Made by a program: the position numbers and the translations under genes
Shown: in pieces, positions 61,792 to 64,000 of the stretch
Numbering within the stretch: the stretch's first letter is position 1
How the letters are laid out: every line of letters begins with the position of its first letter
From: JBLIRR01 sp049472395
Lineage (GTDB): Bacteria; SZUA-182; DTGQ01; JBLIRR01
Length of the DNA: 64,000 bases
Assembly (NCBI GenBank): GCA_049472395.1
Contig: JBLIRR010000006.1
Span: 1-64,000, forward strand
Direction of reading: 5' to 3'
Notes under the pieces: generated by a model
Told to the model about the DNA's origin: nothing
Seen by the model: only the letters and a program-made list of their open reading frames with translations
Database searches by the model: none

Positions 61792-63774
61792 ATGACCACA
61801 TTGTGGAAAATTCTATTGGGAGGCCTTTTCACCTCTCTCATATGTTTTTCAAAAACCTATGCAGGTTCTTCATATTGTGCAAATTTAATTGATAATCCGG
61901 GATTTGAACTAGAGGCAGGTGAAAAAAAAAATACATCACTTTTCACGATTGAAATGGATGGCCATATGAGTGAGCGGTCAATCTCCATTACGGGCAATGG
62001 TAAATGGTGCAGGGATATCAATGGCATTATACCACACACCTATTATTTGCTCTCATTCTGGGTCAGGAGAGATTCATGGAGAGATGGTGAATATCCCTAT
62101 GTATCACTATTTAATCAAGAACTCTATTGTAATGAATTATTCTTCTGGGGAGGATGGAGAAGGGTAAGTTATATCCTTTATTCCGATGATTATAACCAGA
62201 CAACCCTCACATTTTTTGGTAAAGGGCTCACTGAGAAAATTCAATTTGATGATATAAATTTACAGGCCTTTAATATAATCCCGATAAGACCTGGCAATGA
62301 GGAAATAATAAAAGAAAATCCTCCTGAGTTTACATGTGCTTTTCCTGATGATGACAGGGTATATACTATTGTTATAGAATGTGCTCGGGAGAAAACATTT
62401 AAACATAAGGTGAGCTTCTCATTCTTCTCTCCGGAGGGCAGCAATTTCAAGGCAAAAAAAGCTTTTCAAAAGGGCAGGTGGTATTGGAGACTCATCCTTT
62501 ACCATGATAAGCGTCAACTAGCAACTTCCCCTATTTCATCATTTAGAATGCTCAACACATCATCATCTGTTCATACTGCCATAAACTCTCACAATGATAC
62601 AAAAGACGATGGAAAGCCAATCCAGGCCTTCTTTCCCATTGGCATCTATGGCGCACAGATTGAGACCTTTAATGCATTAAAAGACGCTGGATTTACCCTT
62701 GTCCATACCAATAACAATGATACGGTTTTTCTCAATAAATTTATAGCCAGTTGCAGCAGAGCAGGTCTCAAGGCCCTTTGCAGATTGCCCATTTCTCTAG
62801 ATGCCCCGCATTTATCCCAATTCTTAAGAACAATTAAGGGAAAACATGGGCTTTTTGGCTGGTATATTGCAGATGAACCGGAAGGGCGAGGCACTCCTCC
62901 TTCTTATCTATGGAAATTGAGCCGCTACATTCATTCCCTCGATCCTGATCATCCCACAGCGCTCGTCAATGTGCGCTCAAAAAAGGTATGGGACTATGCT
63001 CCTGCAGTTGATATTGTCATGGTGGATACTTATCCCGTTCCCCATATACCCATGACCTGGTTGAGTGATTCCATTGATGAAGCACGAAACGCTGTGGATG
63101 ATAAAAAACCGGTATGGGCAGTGATTCAAGCCTTTAATTGGGCACATATGGGGAAAGAGTATGCCTATGGAAAGGGGAGATACCCAACCTATGACGAAAT
63201 CAGATGCTTGACCTATTTATCGGTCATACATGGTGCGCAAGGTTTACTGTATTTTTCATATTCCGCAGCCCGAAAAAACGATCCGGACTTGAAAAACTGG
63301 CATAATGTCACGCAGGTTGTGTCTGAATTACATACGATATATCCTGTCCTGCTTATTCCTCCTTTTAGGGATCTCGATGGCCAACAAGCTTTTTCCTTAC
63401 ATACAACCCTCTCTCACGTTGCAGATGGGAAGGGTCACGCACACGATGCACATGGCAATCCCGCGGTGCATTACACTGTTAAGAAAATAACTATAGATTC
63501 ATCAGGGAATAGTTTCTGTCTTATTGCGGCAAATGTCATACATAAGGAGGTCGATGCCCTTTTTACCTGCCCTTCCATGGAGGGCTTCACCGCGCATCTC
63601 CTTTTTGAGGATAAGGATCGGTCAATGAAAATAGCACAAAATAAATTGAGGGATAGGTTTGCACCGTATGAGGTTCATATATACCTCATATCTCAAACCG
63701 ACAAGATTAAAGGCAAATTTTCCACAGAGCTTCCGATACACGTGAGTGGATGCTCGATGCCTGATGAAAAATAA
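61792..63774 (+). CDS. secreted beta-sandwich plus TIM-barrel glycosidase-like protein
   Basis: 660 residues with a signal peptide (ILLGGLFTSLICFSKTYAG). Residues ~28-165 form a carbohydrate-binding-like module (LIDNPGFELEAGEKK; KIQFDDINLQAF). A short FN3-like part follows (~170-255), then a TIM barrel (FPIGIYGAQIETFNALKDAG to ~550). In the barrel WYIADEPEGRG (~355-365) offers a candidate acid/base glutamate and VDIVMVDTYPV a later strand-end acid. It resembles glycoside hydrolases of the GH5/GH42 fold, but no family can be fixed. Probably acts on the polysaccharide made by the neighbouring genes. Confidence 0.78.
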   Translation: MTTLWKILLGGLFTSLICFSKTYAGSSYCANLIDNPGFELEAGEKKNTSLFTIEMDGHMSERSISITGNGKWCRDINGIIPHTYYLLSFWVRRDSWRDGEYPYVSLFNQELYCNELFFWGGWRRVSYILYSDDYNQTTLTFFGKGLTEKIQFDDINLQAFNIIPIRPGNEEIIKENPPEFTCAFPDDDRVYTIVIECAREKTFKHKVSFSFFSPEGSNFKAKKAFQKGRWYWRLILYHDKRQLATSPISSFRMLNTSSSVHTAINSHNDTKDDGKPIQAFFPIGIYGAQIETFNALKDAGFTLVHTNNNDTVFLNKFIASCSRAGLKALCRLPISLDAPHLSQFLRTIKGKHGLFGWYIADEPEGRGTPPSYLWKLSRYIHSLDPDHPTALVNVRSKKVWDYAPAVDIVMVDTYPVPHIPMTWLSDSIDEARNAVDDKKPVWAVIQAFNWAHMGKEYAYGKGRYPTYDEIRCLTYLSVIHGAQGLLYFSYSAARKNDPDLKNWHNVTQVVSELHTIYPVLLIPPFRDLDGQQAFSLHTTLSHVADGKGHAHDAHGNPAVHYTVKKITIDSSGNSFCLIAANVIHKEVDALFTCPSMEGFTAHLLFEDKDRSMKIAQNKLRDRFAPYEVHIYLISQTDKIKGKFSTELPIHVSGCSMPDEK

Positions 63775-63794
63775 AAAAAGAAAATTTAACTATT

Positions 63795-64000
63795 ATGAAA
63801 GCACTTATTACACAATTATTGTTGATAATAATTTTCTGCTTTTTCGTCTATATGAGTTTTTTTGCGCTCAACAGATGGCGTGCTGAAAGGGCATATCCTA
63901 TTGAAAAAAGCTTTATAACGAAACTTAAACCACGAGTGCCAAAAGATGAGAGGGAGGCAGAGCGCCTTGAGTATTCCATAGATCGAACCCCCGGCATTTA
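63795..64000 (+). CDS. membrane-anchored protein, cut by the window edge
   Basis: The ATG at 63795 opens a frame that remains open to the end (68 codons). It starts with a membrane helix or signal anchor (LITQLLLIIIFCFFVYMSFFAL), then a charged stretch with KLKPRVPKDERE. It lies 20 nt after the TIM-barrel gene on the same strand, so it is probably the next operon member. The family cannot be judged from this part. Confidence 0.6.
   Translation, partial: MKALITQLLLIIIFCFFVYMSFFALNRWRAERAYPIEKSFITKLKPRVPKDEREAERLEYSIDRTPGI

Overview
The window is AT-rich DNA from a free-living Gram-negative bacterium. Heptose and O-antigen genes (hldE, a Wzy/WaaL-type ligase), an NlpD-like envelope peptidase, many signal peptides and a PstS lipoprotein point to an outer membrane. 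The mix of gene orders (rho-rpmE-prfA-prmC-murA-hisD, pdxA-rsmA, pcm-nlpD-rpoS), the very large secreted Ig/FN3-type proteins, TPR-sulfatase-like proteins and the Rieske/cytochrome b/multihaem cluster suggest a deep-branching candidate phylum, possibly near Omnitrophota/Auribacterota. That placement is inference only. Promoters with near-consensus TTGACA/TATAAT boxes are easy to see throughout, which supports an ordinary housekeeping sigma factor.

Layout. 0.1-3 kb: initiator tRNA, accD and a secreted cadherin-like protein, all on the minus strand. 3.2-8.2 kb, plus strand: pdxA, rsmA, then a Rieske protein, a b6-type cytochrome b and a nine-haem cytochrome c that look like one electron-transfer complex. 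8.2-13.1 kb, minus: a B12-binding radical SAM protein and an alkaline-phosphatase-superfamily/TPR protein. 13.3-19.7 kb, plus: membrane methyltransferase, hldE, lepB, galU, lon. 19.9-26.5 kb, minus: two large secreted repeat proteins. 26.9-39.8 kb, minus: a long block of core genes, hisD, murA, prmC, prfA, rpmE, rho, an RpoS-like sigma factor, an NlpD-like peptidase, tRNA-Pro(CGG), a small membrane protein, pcm, tRNA-Pro(GGG), a MerR regulator, a SPOR protein, pyrG and ndk. 40-42.3 kb: tandem PilZ protein, MBL hydrolase and DUF2914 protein. 42.6-47.4 kb: a pstSCAB1B2-phoU phosphate uptake operon with two non-identical ATPases. 47.5-50.8 kb: nucleotide-sugar dehydrogenase, PHP phosphoesterase, a lone receiver domain and a CheX-like phosphatase. 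51.1-58.3 kb: radical SAM protein, two tandem type I phosphodiesterase-like enzymes, a 65-residue protein, a three-TM protein and an SGNH hydrolase. 58.5-59.4 kb: the remnant of a ferredoxin/aldehyde ferredoxin oxidoreductase locus. 59.6 kb to the end: LytR_C-domain protein, O-antigen ligase, a secreted TIM-barrel protein and a gene cut by the window edge.

The most notable items are: (1) the PstB1/PstB2 pair, in which the degenerate motifs are complementary, so that a heterodimer would have one intact and one dead ATP site; (2) the 52-57 kb alkaline-phosphatase-superfamily cassette with a tiny partner protein that carries the RLExLGYI tail found inside the TPR-sulfatase-like protein; (3) the Rieske/cytochrome b/nine-haem complex; (4) the pcm-nlpD-rpoS block punctuated by two tRNA-Pro genes; (5) a deletion-fused ferredoxin/AOR remnant; and (6) dispersed palindromic intergenic repeats.
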